Below, piece after piece: positions 48,330 through 59,277 of a DNA stretch of 64,000 nt. The translations under genes were made by a program, and so were the position numbers. The stretch spans positions 4,464,404-4,528,403 of the forward strand of contig CM035353.1 in NCBI GenBank assembly GCA_020137815.1, read 5' to 3'. The stretch is from Hormiphora californensis. Taxonomy: Eukaryota > Ctenophora > Tentaculata > Cydippida > Pleurobrachiidae. How positions within the stretch are numbered: the stretch's first letter is position 1; the number at the start of each line of letters is the position of its first letter. The notes below the pieces were generated by a model. The model saw nothing but the letters and a program-made list of their open reading frames with translations, searched no databases and was not told the DNA's origin.

Positions 48330-51195
48330 GGCTTCAAAACTTTCACTCTAAAAATATCTATGGTTTTATGGTTACCTCGACCAAAACGCGGAGTTTTTAC
48401 GTCAGCCGACCCGAAACCGGATTAAATTTTGCCACCCGCTGGTCTCAGGGCCTCCAAATACGTCAAAATATGTCTGAATTGTCATTTGGGGTCATTTAGA
48501 CCTTTTAATTACATGTAATTACCCTTTAATTACATGTAATTACATTTTAATTACATGTAATAACTTCCAATTACATTCCAATTACTTCAGCACCTCGAGA
48601 GCTTTCGAACGCACCCTAGAACACCGTTCTACTCCTTCTAATTGCCGAGTTCTGTATACCCCTTATTTTGACTGTTTTTCGCGTCCTACCCCTTATAGGT
48701 TTGGGTATGGCCATCGCCACACCCCCTATACGTCGCGGGACCTCGAGACCTTTCCAACGAGCCATAGAACACCTCTCTACTACTTCAGGGGGCTTCAAAA
48801 CTTTCACTCTAAAAATATCTATGGTTATGGTTATGGTTTATTTACGTCAGCCGACCCGAAACCGGATTAAATTTGGCCACCCGCTGGTCTCAGGGCCTCA
48901 AAATATGTCAAAATATGCCTGAATTGTCATTTGGGGTCATTTAGACCTTTTAATTACATGTAACTACCCTTTAATTACATGTAATTACATTTTAATTACA
49001 TGTAGTTACTTCCAATTACATTCCAATTACTTCAGTACCTCGAGAGCTTTCGAACGCACCCTAGAACACCTTTCTACTGCTTCTAATTGCCGAGTTCTGT
49101 ATACCCCTTATTTTGACTGTTTTTCGCGTCCTACCCCTTATAGGTTTGGGTATGGCCATCGCCACACCCCCTATACGTCGCGGGACCTTGAGACCTTTCC
49201 AACGAGCCATAGAACTGCACCTCTCTACTACTTCAGGGGGCTTCAAAACTTTCACTCTAAAAATATCTATGGTTTATGGTTTATGGTTTTATGGTTACCT
49301 CGACCAAAACGCGGAGTTTTTACGTCAGCCGACCCGAAACCGGATTAAATTTGGCCACCCGCTGGTCTCAGGACCTCAAAATATGTCAAAATATGTTTAA
49401 ATTATCATTTGGGATCATGCAGACCTTTTAATTACATGTAATTACCCTTTAATTACATGTAATTACATTTTAATTACATGTAATTACTTCCAATTACATT
49501 CCAATTACTTTAGCACCTCGAGAGCTTTCGAACGCACCCTAGAACACCTTTCTACTCCTTCCAATTGCCGAGTTCTGTATACCCCTTATTTTGACTGTTT
49601 TTCGCGTCCTACCCCTTATAGGTTTGGGTATGGTCATCGCCGCACCCCCTATACGTCGCGGGACCTCGAGACCTTTCCAACGAGCCATAGAACACCTCTC
49701 TACTACTTCAGGGGGCTTCAAAACTTTCACTCTAAAAATATCTATGGTTTATGGTTATGGTTTATGGTTACCTCGACCAAAACGCGGAGTTTTTACGTCA
49801 GCCGACCCGAAACCGGATTAAATTTGGCCACCCGCTGGTCTCAGGGCCTCCAAATATGTCAAAATATGTCTGAATTGTCATTTGGGATCATGCAGACCTT
49901 TCAATTACATGTAATTACCCTTTAATTACATGTAATTACGCTTTAATTACATGTAATTACTTCCAATTACATTCCAATTACTTCAGCACCTCGAGAGCTT
50001 TCGAACGCACCCTAGAACACCTTTCTACTCCTTCCAATTGCCGAGTTCTGTATACCCCTTATTTTGACTGTTTTTCGCGTCCTACCCCTTATAGGTTTGG
50101 GTATGGCCATCGCCACACCCCCTATACGTCGCGGGACCTCGAGACCTTTCCAACGAGCCATAGAACACCTCTCTACTACTTCAGGGGGCTTCAAAACTTT
50201 CACTCTAAAAATATCTATGGTTTATGGTTTATGGTTTACCAAAACGCGGAGTTTTTACGTCAGCCGACCCGAAACCTAATTAAATTTGGCCACCCGCTGG
50301 TCTCAGGGCCTCCAAATATGTCAAAATATGTCTAAATTGTCATTTGGGGTCATTTAGACCTTTTAATTACATGTAATTACCCTTTAATTACATGTAATTA
50401 CATTTTAATTACATGTAATTACTTCCAATTACATTCCAATTACTTCAGCACCTCGAGAGCTTTCGAACGCACCCTAGAACACCTTTCTACTCCTTCTAAT
50501 TGCCGAGTTCTGTATACCCCTTATTTTGACTGTTTTTCGCGTCCTACCCCTTATAGGTTTGGGTATGGCCATCGCCACACCCCCTATACGTCGCGGGACC
50601 TCGAGACCTTTCCAACGAGCCATAGAACACCTCTCTACTACTTCAGGGGGCTTCAAAACTTTCACTCTAAAAATATCTATGGTTATGGTTTTATGGTTTT
50701 ATGGTTACTCGACCAAAACGCGGAGTTTTTACGTCAGCCGACCCGAAACCGGATTAAATTTTGCCACTCGCTGGTCTCAGGGCCTCCAAATATGTCAAAA
50801 TATGTCTGAATTGTCATTTGGGGTCATTTAGACCTTTTAATTACATGTAATTACCGTTTAATTACATGTAATTACATTTTAATTACATGTAATTACTTCC
50901 AATTACATTCCAATTACTTTAGGACCTCGAGAGCTTTCGAACGAACCCTAGAACACCTTTCTACTCCTTCTAATTGCCGAGTTCTGTATACCCCTTATTT
51001 TGACTGTTTTTCGCGTCCTACCCCTTATAGGTTTAGGTATGGCCATCACCACACCCCCTATACGTCGCGGGACCTCGAGACCTTTCCAACGAGCCATAGA
51101 ACACCTCTCTACTACTTCAGGGGGCTTCAAAACTTTCACTCTAAAAATATCTATGGTTTTATGGTTTTATGGTTATGGTTTTATGGTTTTATGGT
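48330..51195 (+). repeat. About 448-475-bp satellite array
   Basis: The word GGGGCTTCAAAACTTTCACTC recurs at 48330, 48791, 49239, 49714, 50187, 50649 and 51123, so six units plus a partial. Each unit has a T-A-T-G-G-T-T run of variable length, CCAAAACGCGGAG, three AATTACATGTAATT palindromes (14 bp, self-complementary) and CCTATACGTCGCGGGACC. Conserved short frames on both strands (for example MTVFRVLPLIGLGMA) repeat once per unit and are a by-product of the repeat. Confidence 0.95.
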
Positions 51196-51743
51196 TTTTT
51201 TTCATCTGGTATTAAGGGCCTGTCGGCTCGGCCCCGTTGTTTTAGTTTTAGGGGGGATGTTTTAGGGGGGATGGGTTGAGTTTGGGTTATATTCGGGTCG
51301 GGGGGCCTTACCAGGCCCCGAATGGTTTATGGTTTTTTTTTCATCTGGTATTAAGGGCCTGTCGGCTCGGCCCCGTTGTTTTAGTTTTAGGGGGATGTTT
51401 TAGGGGGGATGGGTTGAGTTTGGGTTATTTTCGGGTCGGGGGGCCTTGCCAGGCCCCGAATGGTTATGGTTATGGTTATGGTTTTTTTTTCATCTGGTAT
51501 TAAGGGCCTGTCGGCTCGGCCCCGTTGTTTTAGTTTTAGGGGGGATGTTTTAGTGGGGATGGGTTGAGTTTGGGTTATATTCGGGTCGGGGGGCCTTGCC
51601 AGGCCCCGAATGGTTTTTTTTTCATCTGGTATTAAGGGCCTGTCGGCTCGGCCCCGTTGTTTTAGTTTTAGGGGGGATGTTTTAGGGGGGATGGGTTGAG
51701 TTTGGGTTATATTCGGGTCGGGGGGCCTTGCCAGGCCCCGAAT
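51196..51743 (+). repeat. GC-rich tandem repeat, four units of about 135-150 bp
   Basis: Units TTTTTTTTCATCTGGTATT ... GTCGGCTCGGCCCCG ... GGGGGATGTTTTAG ... CCTTGCCAGGCCCCGAATGG, linked by TATGGT words as in the neighbouring satellite. Starts near 51196, 51331, 51480 and 51612. Confidence 0.9.
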
Positions 51744-51774
51744 TATATATAGATATATATATATATATATATAG
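51744..51774. repeat. (TA)n run
   Basis: About 30 bases of TA with two G interruptions at the edge of the GC-rich array. Confidence 0.9.
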
Positions 51775-52415
51775 ACGCTTCACTGTGTAACACTTGTAGC
51801 CCAAACCATCCTAGCTAGAAACTTGAACCGAGTTTTATCCGTTAGCAAATCGTTCGGGGCATGCATTAGTTCAGGTTTCGAGTGAAAATGTCCACTATGA
51901 CGGGCGTAATGACGTCAGAAAGTGACGTCATTGAAAAATCTCAGACTAAATATTTTCAAACGCCTCTGACACCCTCAAGACGTATTTTGATTCCTGATTT
52001 GACTAAAAATCGTTAGTGGCAAATTGTCTGAACTTTCAGATACTCTATCACGATTTTCTTTAACTTGTCATTTTTAGACCTTAAAACGCGTCGGAACTCA
52101 AAAATTTAATGTGAAAATCCACATAAAAGCTCACATTTCGTGCAATAACTTCAGTTCTTGACTACCATGGCCTTTAAAACTTTTCACACGTTTAGTGCTT
52201 CATTGGCCGAATAGTCTGTCATAATTTTTTACGTCGTCGTGACGTCACGTGTGACGTCACGACGTCAAAACGACGTCGAATTTTGAAAATTTCGTCAAAT
52301 CAGTTTCCTACAACCCAGGATACATTTGAATTACATTTGAACACTTTAGTTGACAATTAGCTTAGTTGTTTGAGGTCATAAATGACCTCAAACGACCAAA
52401 AAAAGAGTACAAATT
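51775..52415. other. Possible long arm of a decayed foldback element
   Basis: No gene. Contains GTAATGACGTCAGAAAGTGAC-like palindromic TGACGTCA words and CGTGACGTCACG near 52239. Its style (TTTGACC, AACTTCAGTTC) resembles the foldback arms at 11851-13191. Confidence 0.35.
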
Positions 52416-52628
52416 TAGAGCAAAAACTAATTGAAATTAGTTCGCCAGAAAGGTGGCCCATTTTGAACTTACTCCTTCATTTCCGTCACCTTTGAGTTGA
52501 AGGCGGAAAAGTTTACAGATACCTCAATGTCTTTGAAGCCTCAACTCAAAGGTGACGGAAATGAAGGAGTAAGTTCAAAATGGGCCACCTTTCTGGCGAA
52601 CTAATTTCAATTAGTTTTTGCTCTAAAT
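52416..52628. repeat. Perfect inverted repeat, 85-bp arms
   Basis: Left arm about 52416-52500 (TTTAGAGCAAAAACTAATTG ... CACCTTTGAGTTGA), right arm about 52542-52627 is its exact reverse complement, 41-base spacer. Confidence 0.9.
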
Positions 52629-52629
52629 A

Positions 52630-53235
52630 TGTAGATACTAGTTTAGTAGATTTTACAGATTGATATGTTTGTCATATTACTAAACCGACCCCATGTTTCC
52701 CTATTATACATAGTGTGATAACGCAATAATAGTGGATAACAACAACGGAAGCATGAAGTACCTCGAATGAATGATTTTGAAGAGTTCAAACTGTGTTTAA
52801 CATGCCTCGTTTCATCTTTGCGCGTGCTAAACCAATGTTTGGGGTAGGATTGTGCACCTCGGTTGCGCGGTGTACAGTCAGTGTAGGACAATTTCATCGG
52901 AGTCTGCCGGCATCAGAGTAATGAAGGTACGGGACTACGTGGATAACGCTATAACATCTGATATGGGAACCACAAATGCGACGAAATTGCAGTTCGAGTT
53001 TTCATTCCATGGCATGGGGATGAAATATTCCTCACAGTGTCTTGACTGACTTTTCATTGTAAATTGTGAACTGTCAAGCAAGGCAAAAACTTTATGTTGA
53101 ATGAACTAATGATTAATTAAGTTACCAGTATGATTATTAAAGTAGTCCATTAATTGATGGGTTTCCTGCGGGATACAGTCCTTACACGCACTGACCACAC
53201 AAATTTGTGCAGGAAAGATTTGAAAAATTTATCAA
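52630..53235. other. No recognised gene
   Basis: A 65-codon frame (52852-53049) and a minus frame (52643-52897) are unassigned. Confidence 0.3.
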
Positions 53236-53238
53236 TCA

Positions 53239-53514
53239 TTGAGAACTGGTGGACCAGCCGGAGATAAGTTGGAACTTGGAAACTGCGTTCGAGTGCACGG
53301 TTATATACTACTACATGTTTCAAGCTCAGCAATTTGGACAGATACTCGACCTCTGCTTGAATTCCCGCATTCTTTCCGGTCAATCCTTGTGGTTGGTGAT
53401 TCAATGCTTCGATATACAGTTCCTACATCACCTCATCACGAGGACCGGAACTTTCAGAGTTCTTTTCAGTCATTAAAGGTACAGTTTTACCCCGGGATGG
53501 AATCAAAGTGGTAA
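53239..53514 (+). pseudogene. SGNH-hydrolase-like block I fragment
   Basis: Frame with FPHSFRSILVVGDSMLRY and, 25 residues later, VQFYPGMESKW before TAA. V-V-G-D-S is block I of SGNH/GDSL hydrolases (nucleophile Ser), and a Y-P-G after a short loop is usual in the retroelement-associated type. The rest of the domain is missing. The first 35 codons are unassigned. Confidence 0.4.
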
Positions 53515-53572
53515 TACAATTGCTACCCAACAACAACCTGACAGAAAAAGTCGCCGGCCCTTCTCTGCAATC

Positions 53573-53618
53573 TCATCACGAGGACCGGAACTTTCAGAGT
53601 TCTTTTCAGTCATTAAAC
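53573..53618 (+). repeat. 46-bp direct duplication
   Basis: TCATCACGAGGACCGGAACT through CAGTCATTAAA repeats 53432-53477. Confidence 0.85.
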
Positions 53619-53619
53619 T

Positions 53620-54530
53620 AATAGCAGACGAAATGACATACTAAGTATCAAATAATAAGGGTTTATTCTGTTGAAAAGATAAGATTACAGTTGACTAATG
53701 GGTGAACTGAATACATTCTAGAATGGTTTCATTTCACAGAATTGTGTATTATTAATCTTAGTTTAACTTTACAGTTTACACTATAACAATCCCTCCGCCC
53801 TTTCTTTACCCCGCCACCCCTTTCATACTGCTTAGGAACCCCTACCCAACAAATATTTCTGTTCGAACCCGTATTGTGATTTTTTTCCTGTCTTTATATG
53901 GGCCCTGCGCGCTTGCCAGCGCTATGATCATGTTCTTTCTTGTATTATATTGTATATATTTGTATTATATAAAGTATGTTTGTTCATTGGTGGGTCTAGA
54001 CTTTTATAATTGTTTTATTCATCTTCTTTTGTCATCTTCTTTTTCATCTTCTTTTAGTATTCTTATTCTTATTTTCGTTCCATTGACCGATATTAAATCA
54101 TTTTCCAAACTGTTGTAACTTTACATAGTAACTTAAATTGTCAGTGAAAAGAGTTTGCCATCATATTTATTTACTTGTTTTTATTCAGTTTTCTTCTTCT
54201 TTCTTTTAAATCACATCTTCATTTTATTTACATTTTTCAATTGTTTTTTCATCTTTTGATTGACACAACAATTTTTTTTATCATTTGATTGACAAAATTA
54301 CTGTTTTATGATATTTACATATTGATAGTAAGATGTTGGTGGCGCCGTCACCTCTTTACAACTCAGCCCGCTTGTGGGCTTTGTTTTGGCGTGCTACACG
54401 AGGGAGTTGTAAGGGTGACTGCGTCACCAAAGTAAGATGGGAGGTTTCTGTTTCCTGGAATTGCTTAGTTACTTTTTGAGTTTGACTGCTGATAAATATA
54501 TTTCGGATTTTAACAATCGATTTGTGTGTT
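53620..54530. other. AT-rich, no recognised gene
   Basis: T-rich stretches with CATCTTCTTTT words (54015-54060, 54200-54255). A frame at 53876-54118 is hydrophobic (ALASAMIMFFLVLYCIYLYY) and is probably a chance product of T-rich DNA. Confidence 0.4.
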
Positions 54531-54654
54531 GCTAGCGTTCGAGAAGGTATTCCCTTAGAAAAGATGAAAAAGGTGGACCGTATTGAGGAAATGACATTCT
54601 CAAACTTGGATGCAATTCTGGAGAGTGGCTATAGGACAACTTACATGAACTCTT

Positions 54655-54969
54655 AAACGGTTGGAGCTTTTGTCCTTTCCAGAACTTTTCTGCCACGGTA
54701 CAGGGAGCTTGCATGATGATAGGCCTCAAGAAATTAAATGCGGTCCAGCTCAATATTGCAAAACCCGGTTGCTCTCTGCAGACGCTCGTTTTAGGCATAA
54801 TCTCCAGTATGTCTTTTTCGTTGCTGGTGAGCAGATGTGCCGTAAAATATCCCAAAGCATATACGGTGCCCTTAGAAATGTACACGGGCTCGATAAGTTA
54901 ACTTCGGGCGAACTTTTAAAAAAGATCAAGAACAACGATGACGTTAGTAAGAGAAGAATAAGATATTAA
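54655..54969 (+). pseudogene. Helitron Rep/helicase N-terminal-domain fragment
   Basis: Reads FPELFCHGTGSLHDDRPQEI, then L-L-S-A-D-A-R-F-R-H-N-L-Q-Y-V-F-F, then Q-S-I-Y-G-A-L and LDKLTSGELLKKIKN. In the Helitron_like_N domain I recall F-P-x-L-F-P-x-G-x-G ... R-L-L-x-x-D-x-R-F-x-x-x-x-x-Y-x-F-F, then a tail with L-T-x-x-x-L. The agreement in order is good; FCHG for FPxG suggests decay or a frame slip. The HUH nuclease motif and helicase are absent. A long minus-strand frame covers the same DNA and is a shadow. Confidence 0.5.
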
Positions 54970-54974
54970 AGAAA

Positions 54975-55590
54975 TGACATTCGCAAACATAAACGTCTTA
55001 CGACATAATATCAGAGTTATAGAACTGTACTTCATTATAAGTGTAATGTTGGAATATATAGATGTATAATGAATTACTCAAGTCGAATAGAGAGAGAGAG
55101 AGAGTCGGAGGAGTGGGATCGTATTCGGGCATTATAATGAGACAGATGCTAAACCCCACTGTAAAGGGTCGACTGTTAAACTTCGGAATCCATTATCAAA
55201 TAAAGGATTTGACGCTGTAAAAAATGCAATAAAGACCTTTCGATACCTTTACCTGTTGGTAAGAAGCTCACGTTGGTGCTCCGTAACTTAACTCTCATGT
55301 GGTAGTAGTTCTATGAAATTAGTTATTTCTCTCTCACACTCTCTTTCTCAAGTCCATTACAAATTCCAATACAATACACAATTGAAATCGAAGGAAATTG
55401 AATTGTTCGTGAGCATTAGCAAGCATTAGTGCTTCTGGAACACATTAGGGAAAATTTAAAGAGAGGGAGGTGTAAGATCACGTGATCCAAAGGTGACCTT
55501 TAAAAACCCCTTCCAATTCCCTCCACCTAACCCCTGCACTCCCTTGCCTAGCTACTAGCTAGATTGTGTCAAGCACTCCTGTGTCTGTAT
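54975..55590. other. Intergenic; GA run at 55089-55104
   Basis: AT-rich with GATCACGTGATCC at 55477-55489. May hold the promoter of the next gene; no clear TATA box. Confidence 0.35.
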
Positions 55591-55594
55591 AGTA

Positions 55595-56124
55595 ATGCCG
55601 ATCGTGGAATGTTATTCCATATGTGCGGAACTTCAAACCCGAACAAAACGATATCGGTAAGTGTCTCCTCCTACCTTTAAGATTTTGTCCACTCTAGCTT
55701 TAATTGTATAATCATGGTCATTTTATTTGTAATTAATCCCTCTTCTCTAAGCAATTCTAACCACCTCTTCTCTTGTACACAGGAAGTTGTTCACTGATAT
55801 CGGGACCTTGGTGGCTTTTGACTTGTCTATCAAATTGCCCATCGGCAAAATGTTGACTTTAGTACTACGCAAGCCCCCGAAGAATACACGGCCCAGTGTC
55901 ATCCTGGTAAGTTTATCTTCTCACACGAAAGTCATATTAGATTGAAAAAATGCTTGAATCATATTGAATTAAAACGTTGATAATGCTAATAATTACATCC
56001 CATTAGTGTTGTATCAAAGTGGCGGACGCAAGAGTGGATCATGATCACCGAGGATGATGGGAACACGGAGGATGAGGAACCTGTGAAGAGACGCCGCCTC
56101 TATTTCTGCACTGTTCCCAATTAG
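55595..56124 (+). CDS. Small three-exon gene, function unknown
   Basis: Exon 1 is 55595-55656 (MPIVECYSICAELQTRTKRY, donor CG|GTAAGTG). Exon 2 is 55783-55906, after a pyrimidine-rich CTCTTGTACACAG acceptor: KLFTDIGTLVAFDLSIKLPI, then LTLVLRKPPKNTRPSVIL, donor CTG|GTAAGTT. Exon 3 in phase is 56020-56124 (acceptor TATCAAAG): WRTQEWIMITEDDGNTEDEE, then PVKRRRLYFCTVPN and TAG. About 96 residues, basic N-terminal half, acidic patch plus KRRR (nuclear-localisation-like) at the end. Both donors fit the consensus and the reading frame is kept across 126-bp and 113-bp introns, the best gene-structure evidence in the window. Use of the nearer AG at 56006 would give a short alternative tail ending at 56057. 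No family recognised. Confidence 0.6.
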
Positions 56125-56395
56125 AGGAAGAACAATTCCACGGGAACAGTACATATTATGAAATAAGGAAATTTGTAAGAATTATAAAGGTGCTCTCTCT
56201 GGAGAGTAGTTGATCCAAACTGTATGAATTGGCGAGGGACAGTACATATAATTAGAAGGTATATTGTAGATTATCTTTAGATCCCATCAACTATCTTGCT
56301 CGTCTAATGGAAAATTCTGTGTGGTGGAGACACAAGAGAGGGACAAGTATAAATATCATCATTCCCCTAGATGATCTCTATACTTCGATTTGAAA

Positions 56396-56611
56396 ATGCA
56401 TACTTGTGTCCATTGCGAACAACGCTTTTCGAATTACAACCAGTTTAGAGAGCATCAACTTACTTGTACTGCTAATGGACAATTTTGTCCAAGTTGTTTA
56501 CTTGTGAGTGGTGGACTATCAAGGATTCAACGCTGTAAACAATGCAAAAAACAGCAGGAAATGATATATGTAGCCAACAGAAGAAACTGTGAGCCACATG
56601 ATACCCAATAG
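56396..56611 (+). CDS. C2HC plus zinc-ribbon protein
   Basis: ATG at 56396 starts MHTCVHCEQRF. C-x2-C-x12-H-x4-C (residues about 4-25) resembles a C2H2/C2HC finger, and FCPSC ... RCKQCKKQ (C-x2-C-x13-C-x2-C) a zinc ribbon. 71 residues, TAG stop. Such small two-finger proteins bind nucleic acid or proteins; the actual role is unknown. It lies 270 bases after the three-exon gene, same strand, so it could be a further exon or a separate gene. The 3' end (AGAAACTGTGAGCCACATGATACC) recurs at 63485-63512, so it may belong to a repeat. Confidence 0.45.
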   Translation: MHTCVHCEQRFSNYNQFREHQLTCTANGQFCPSCLLVSGGLSRIQRCKQCKKQQEMIYVANRRNCEPHDTQ

Positions 56612-56660
56612 TATAGTTAGTTTAGTTTATATAATACTAGTGGACCAGTAACTACCACAC

Positions 56661-56867
56661 ATGACACCCCCCGCTGATCCTCCTCGACCAAACACCCCGC
56701 CACCTCAGCAACAGAGAGAGGATACCCCGGAGAGGAGGGATGTCAGGGAAAGACTGGGGAACAGAGATGAGGGAGTTCCACCTCCCGACCAGGCCCTCCG
56801 TTCAGAGCTGGCCATGGACTTTACCAAGCCAGACCTGACCTGTCTGGCGGCGCCAGACCCCATTTGA
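56661..56867 (+). CDS. Pro/Arg/Asp-rich disordered frame
   Basis: ATG at 56661 reads MTPPADPPRPNTPPPQQQRE, then RRDVRERLGNRDEGVPPP and DFTKPDLTCLAAPDPI. The last eight or so codons lie in the inverted end at 56850, so the natural protein was interrupted there. Unassigned. Confidence 0.3.
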   Translation: MTPPADPPRPNTPPPQQQREDTPERRDVRERLGNRDEGVPPPDQALRSELAMDFTKPDLTCLAAPDPI

Positions 56868-56920
56868 TTCTCAAATTGGGGTCTGGTCTCACAGTTTTGA
56901 ATTGCGTGAGCTGCGTGAGA
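56835..56920. repeat. Left inverted end with hairpin
   Basis: CCTGTCTGGCGGCGCCAGAC, then a 13-bp-stem hairpin (AGACCCCATTTGA / TCAAATTGGGGTCT), then GGTCTCACAG and GCGTGAGCTGCGTGAG. Matches 62100-62190 in inverted orientation with differences. Confidence 0.6.
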
Positions 56921-57027
56921 ACGCGCACACAGAATCTTAGCGCATTGAGTGCTACAATATGTCGTTCGCGCGTTACATAGAACAGGCCACTAGAGACAGG
57001 AAGATGAGATGGAGTGTGTGAGAGAGA

Positions 57028-57225
<198 letters not shown>

Positions 57226-57344
57226 TAGAGATCCTCTCTTGTTATCAATTTGACCCCTCAAAGAGAGAGAGATAGAGGGAGAGAGAGAGAGAGAGAGAGA
57301 GAAACTAGAGTGTGAGTGAAAGAAACCATTGAGTAGGCACTCTT

Positions 57345-57430
57345 GTACTATGACTTCCCACGCCCCGGACGTGCCCCCCCCCCCCATACACAGTTACCAC
57401 CCCGTCCGCCTTTATACAACAATATGAAAT
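57345..57430 (+). repeat. Second copy of the 11.34-kb dispersed repeat
   Basis: TATGACTTCCCACGCCCCGG ... CGCCTTTATACAACAATATGAA, with a C13 run where the first copy has CATCCCCCTC. The ribozyme-like part upstream is missing. Confidence 0.75.
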
Positions 57431-57434
57431 TAAA

Positions 57435-57975
57435 ACAACTCAATTTATTACCAAAAAAGTTACCAAACAAATGTTAACCAATTACCAGGAAGATGGATAA
57501 AGTTTTCAACAACACACACACACACACACCCCACTCGTCTCTCTCACTCTCTCCTTTCCCTCTCTTGAGCTACGGGAAATTAATCGAAACATTTATCGAA
57601 ACTAGTTTAGAATATTTCAAGATGTAACACTGTCAAACACATTCGCACACATCTCTCCACAGATCAAGATATAGGAAACTAACAATATGGGAATATGTCA
57701 TTTCGATCCGATATACCGGGCAAAACCCTTTCCCCAAAACAGTGTTTGCGTTGTTCATTTTGAATGGTTTTTGCTCGAGCTTTCTTCGATCGAATTTGCT
57801 GATAAATGCTGCAGTGAAGATTTGGTACAGCAATATTTTCGTCCGGCAGCATCACAATGGGGCGTGGGCTGTTTGTTTCATCTTTCCGTATTGTACTTCT
57901 CAGCTCAGAAAATGCCTGTAACCAAGATACTGTTAGGGGAGTTAAGGGCAATTGGATTGGGGAAGATAATATAAC
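57435..57975. other. Unassigned frames on both strands
   Basis: The plus frame 57687-57974 (MGICHFDPIYRAKPFPQNSV) and the minus frame 57679-58185 overlap. The minus-strand C-terminal part (KKARAKTIQNEQRKHCFGER) looks the more protein-like. Neither is recognised. (CA)n at 57513-57528. Confidence 0.25.
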
Positions 57976-57979
57976 AACA

Positions 57980-58140
57980 GGGGCTAGAAACAGGAAGGGT
58001 GATAGGGTGTCAGGGGTTAGAAACAGGGAGGGTGGTGGGGTGGCAGGGGTTAGAGACAGGGAGGGTGGTGGGGTGGCAGGGGTTAGAAACAGGGAGGGTG
58101 GTGGGGTGTCAGGGGTTAGAAATAGGGTAGGGTGGGCGGA
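57980..58140 (+). repeat. 36-bp minisatellite, about 4.5 units
   Basis: GGGGTTAGAAACAGGGAGGG and GTGGTGGGGTGGCA words repeat with a period of 36, in frame on both strands (GVRNREGGGVAGVRDREGGG; minus strand TPPPS-rich). Confidence 0.85.
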
Positions 58141-58468
58141 ATAACCTGTTAAATTATCAATTGATATACAAATTAGTATGGACAATTGAAACTCGGATCC
58201 GCGGAATTATTGCAGTCTCAAATTCTCATATTACAATGCCGATTGTCGATTCAGCACGAGAGAGCTCAACACTTTTGTAGCACACATTATGTAATATATT
58301 GTTAGTAACAAACACAGGCCGGGAGGTAAATTCAGAAAAACTAAATAACTGAAAACTTACATCATGCTTCATTGAGATGGACGCAGGCCATTCTTTGGGA
58401 TAGAGTTTTCTTTGGGTCAGCCCATACCAACTTTATCAGTCTTGAATCTATCAAAAGAGAGATATGGT

Positions 58469-58606
<138 letters not shown>

Positions 58607-58609
58607 ATT

Positions 58610-59277
58610 AGAACGCCAGAACGGATCACGACACCGAATAGTACGAATGAGAATCGAGAGGTTCCAGATCGCAGTCTAGCCATCCTGAAGGAAGAGTACG
58701 ATGTCAGAGACACCAGCAGAGGCATAGTAGAAGATTTGGTGAAGGGGGTAGAGTACTGAGTATGATAAGAGCAATCGATACTCATAAACGTGCCTAAGAG
58801 AGAAGCTAATATAGAGCAGAAAGAGGTCATGAGGAATGGTCGAGGGATGTCACTTAATTACGTCCTGGTGATAAAAGGGCATACCTACCTGGAGGATAAG
58901 TTACCATGTCAAGTTTTTCCAACCACAGTCATAGGCATATGAAGCGTAAATTATTGTGACACAAGAGTGGCACACAGTAGAGTATTATCTCAAGGGGGTA
59001 GAGTGGTTTGATAAGCAGTATACGGCTATATATAGAGGCTAAGATATAGAGGTCATGACATGGAATGGGTCGAGGGAATGTCAGCACTTTACTTACCGTC
59101 CTTGGTGATAAATGGGCAACCCATCCTGGCAGTGATAATCCATTTTTTTCATTTTTCACGCACCATTGTTCTCTATAGATGCTATAATATTGAAGTCTTC
59201 GTTAAAGATTATTGATTTAGGACAAAAATAAATTGAATAGGCACACAGTAAAGCAGATATCTCATCTACAATGACTA
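58610..59277. other. Duplicated segment, no gene
   Basis: 58795-58900 (GAGGTCATGAGGAATGGTCGAGG, CCTGGTGATAAA-GGGCA) is repeated at 59050-59130. No coding evidence. Confidence 0.4.

Noticed and set aside
48616-51139. Repeated short frames (MTVFRVLPLIGLG on plus, MKVLKPPEVVERC on minus)
   Set aside because: They occur once per satellite unit on both strands and come from the repeat, with no start context or longer frame.
54532-54885. Minus-strand frame of 117 codons
   Set aside because: Opposite the Helitron-like plus-strand frame, which shows recognisable motif order; the minus frame shows none.
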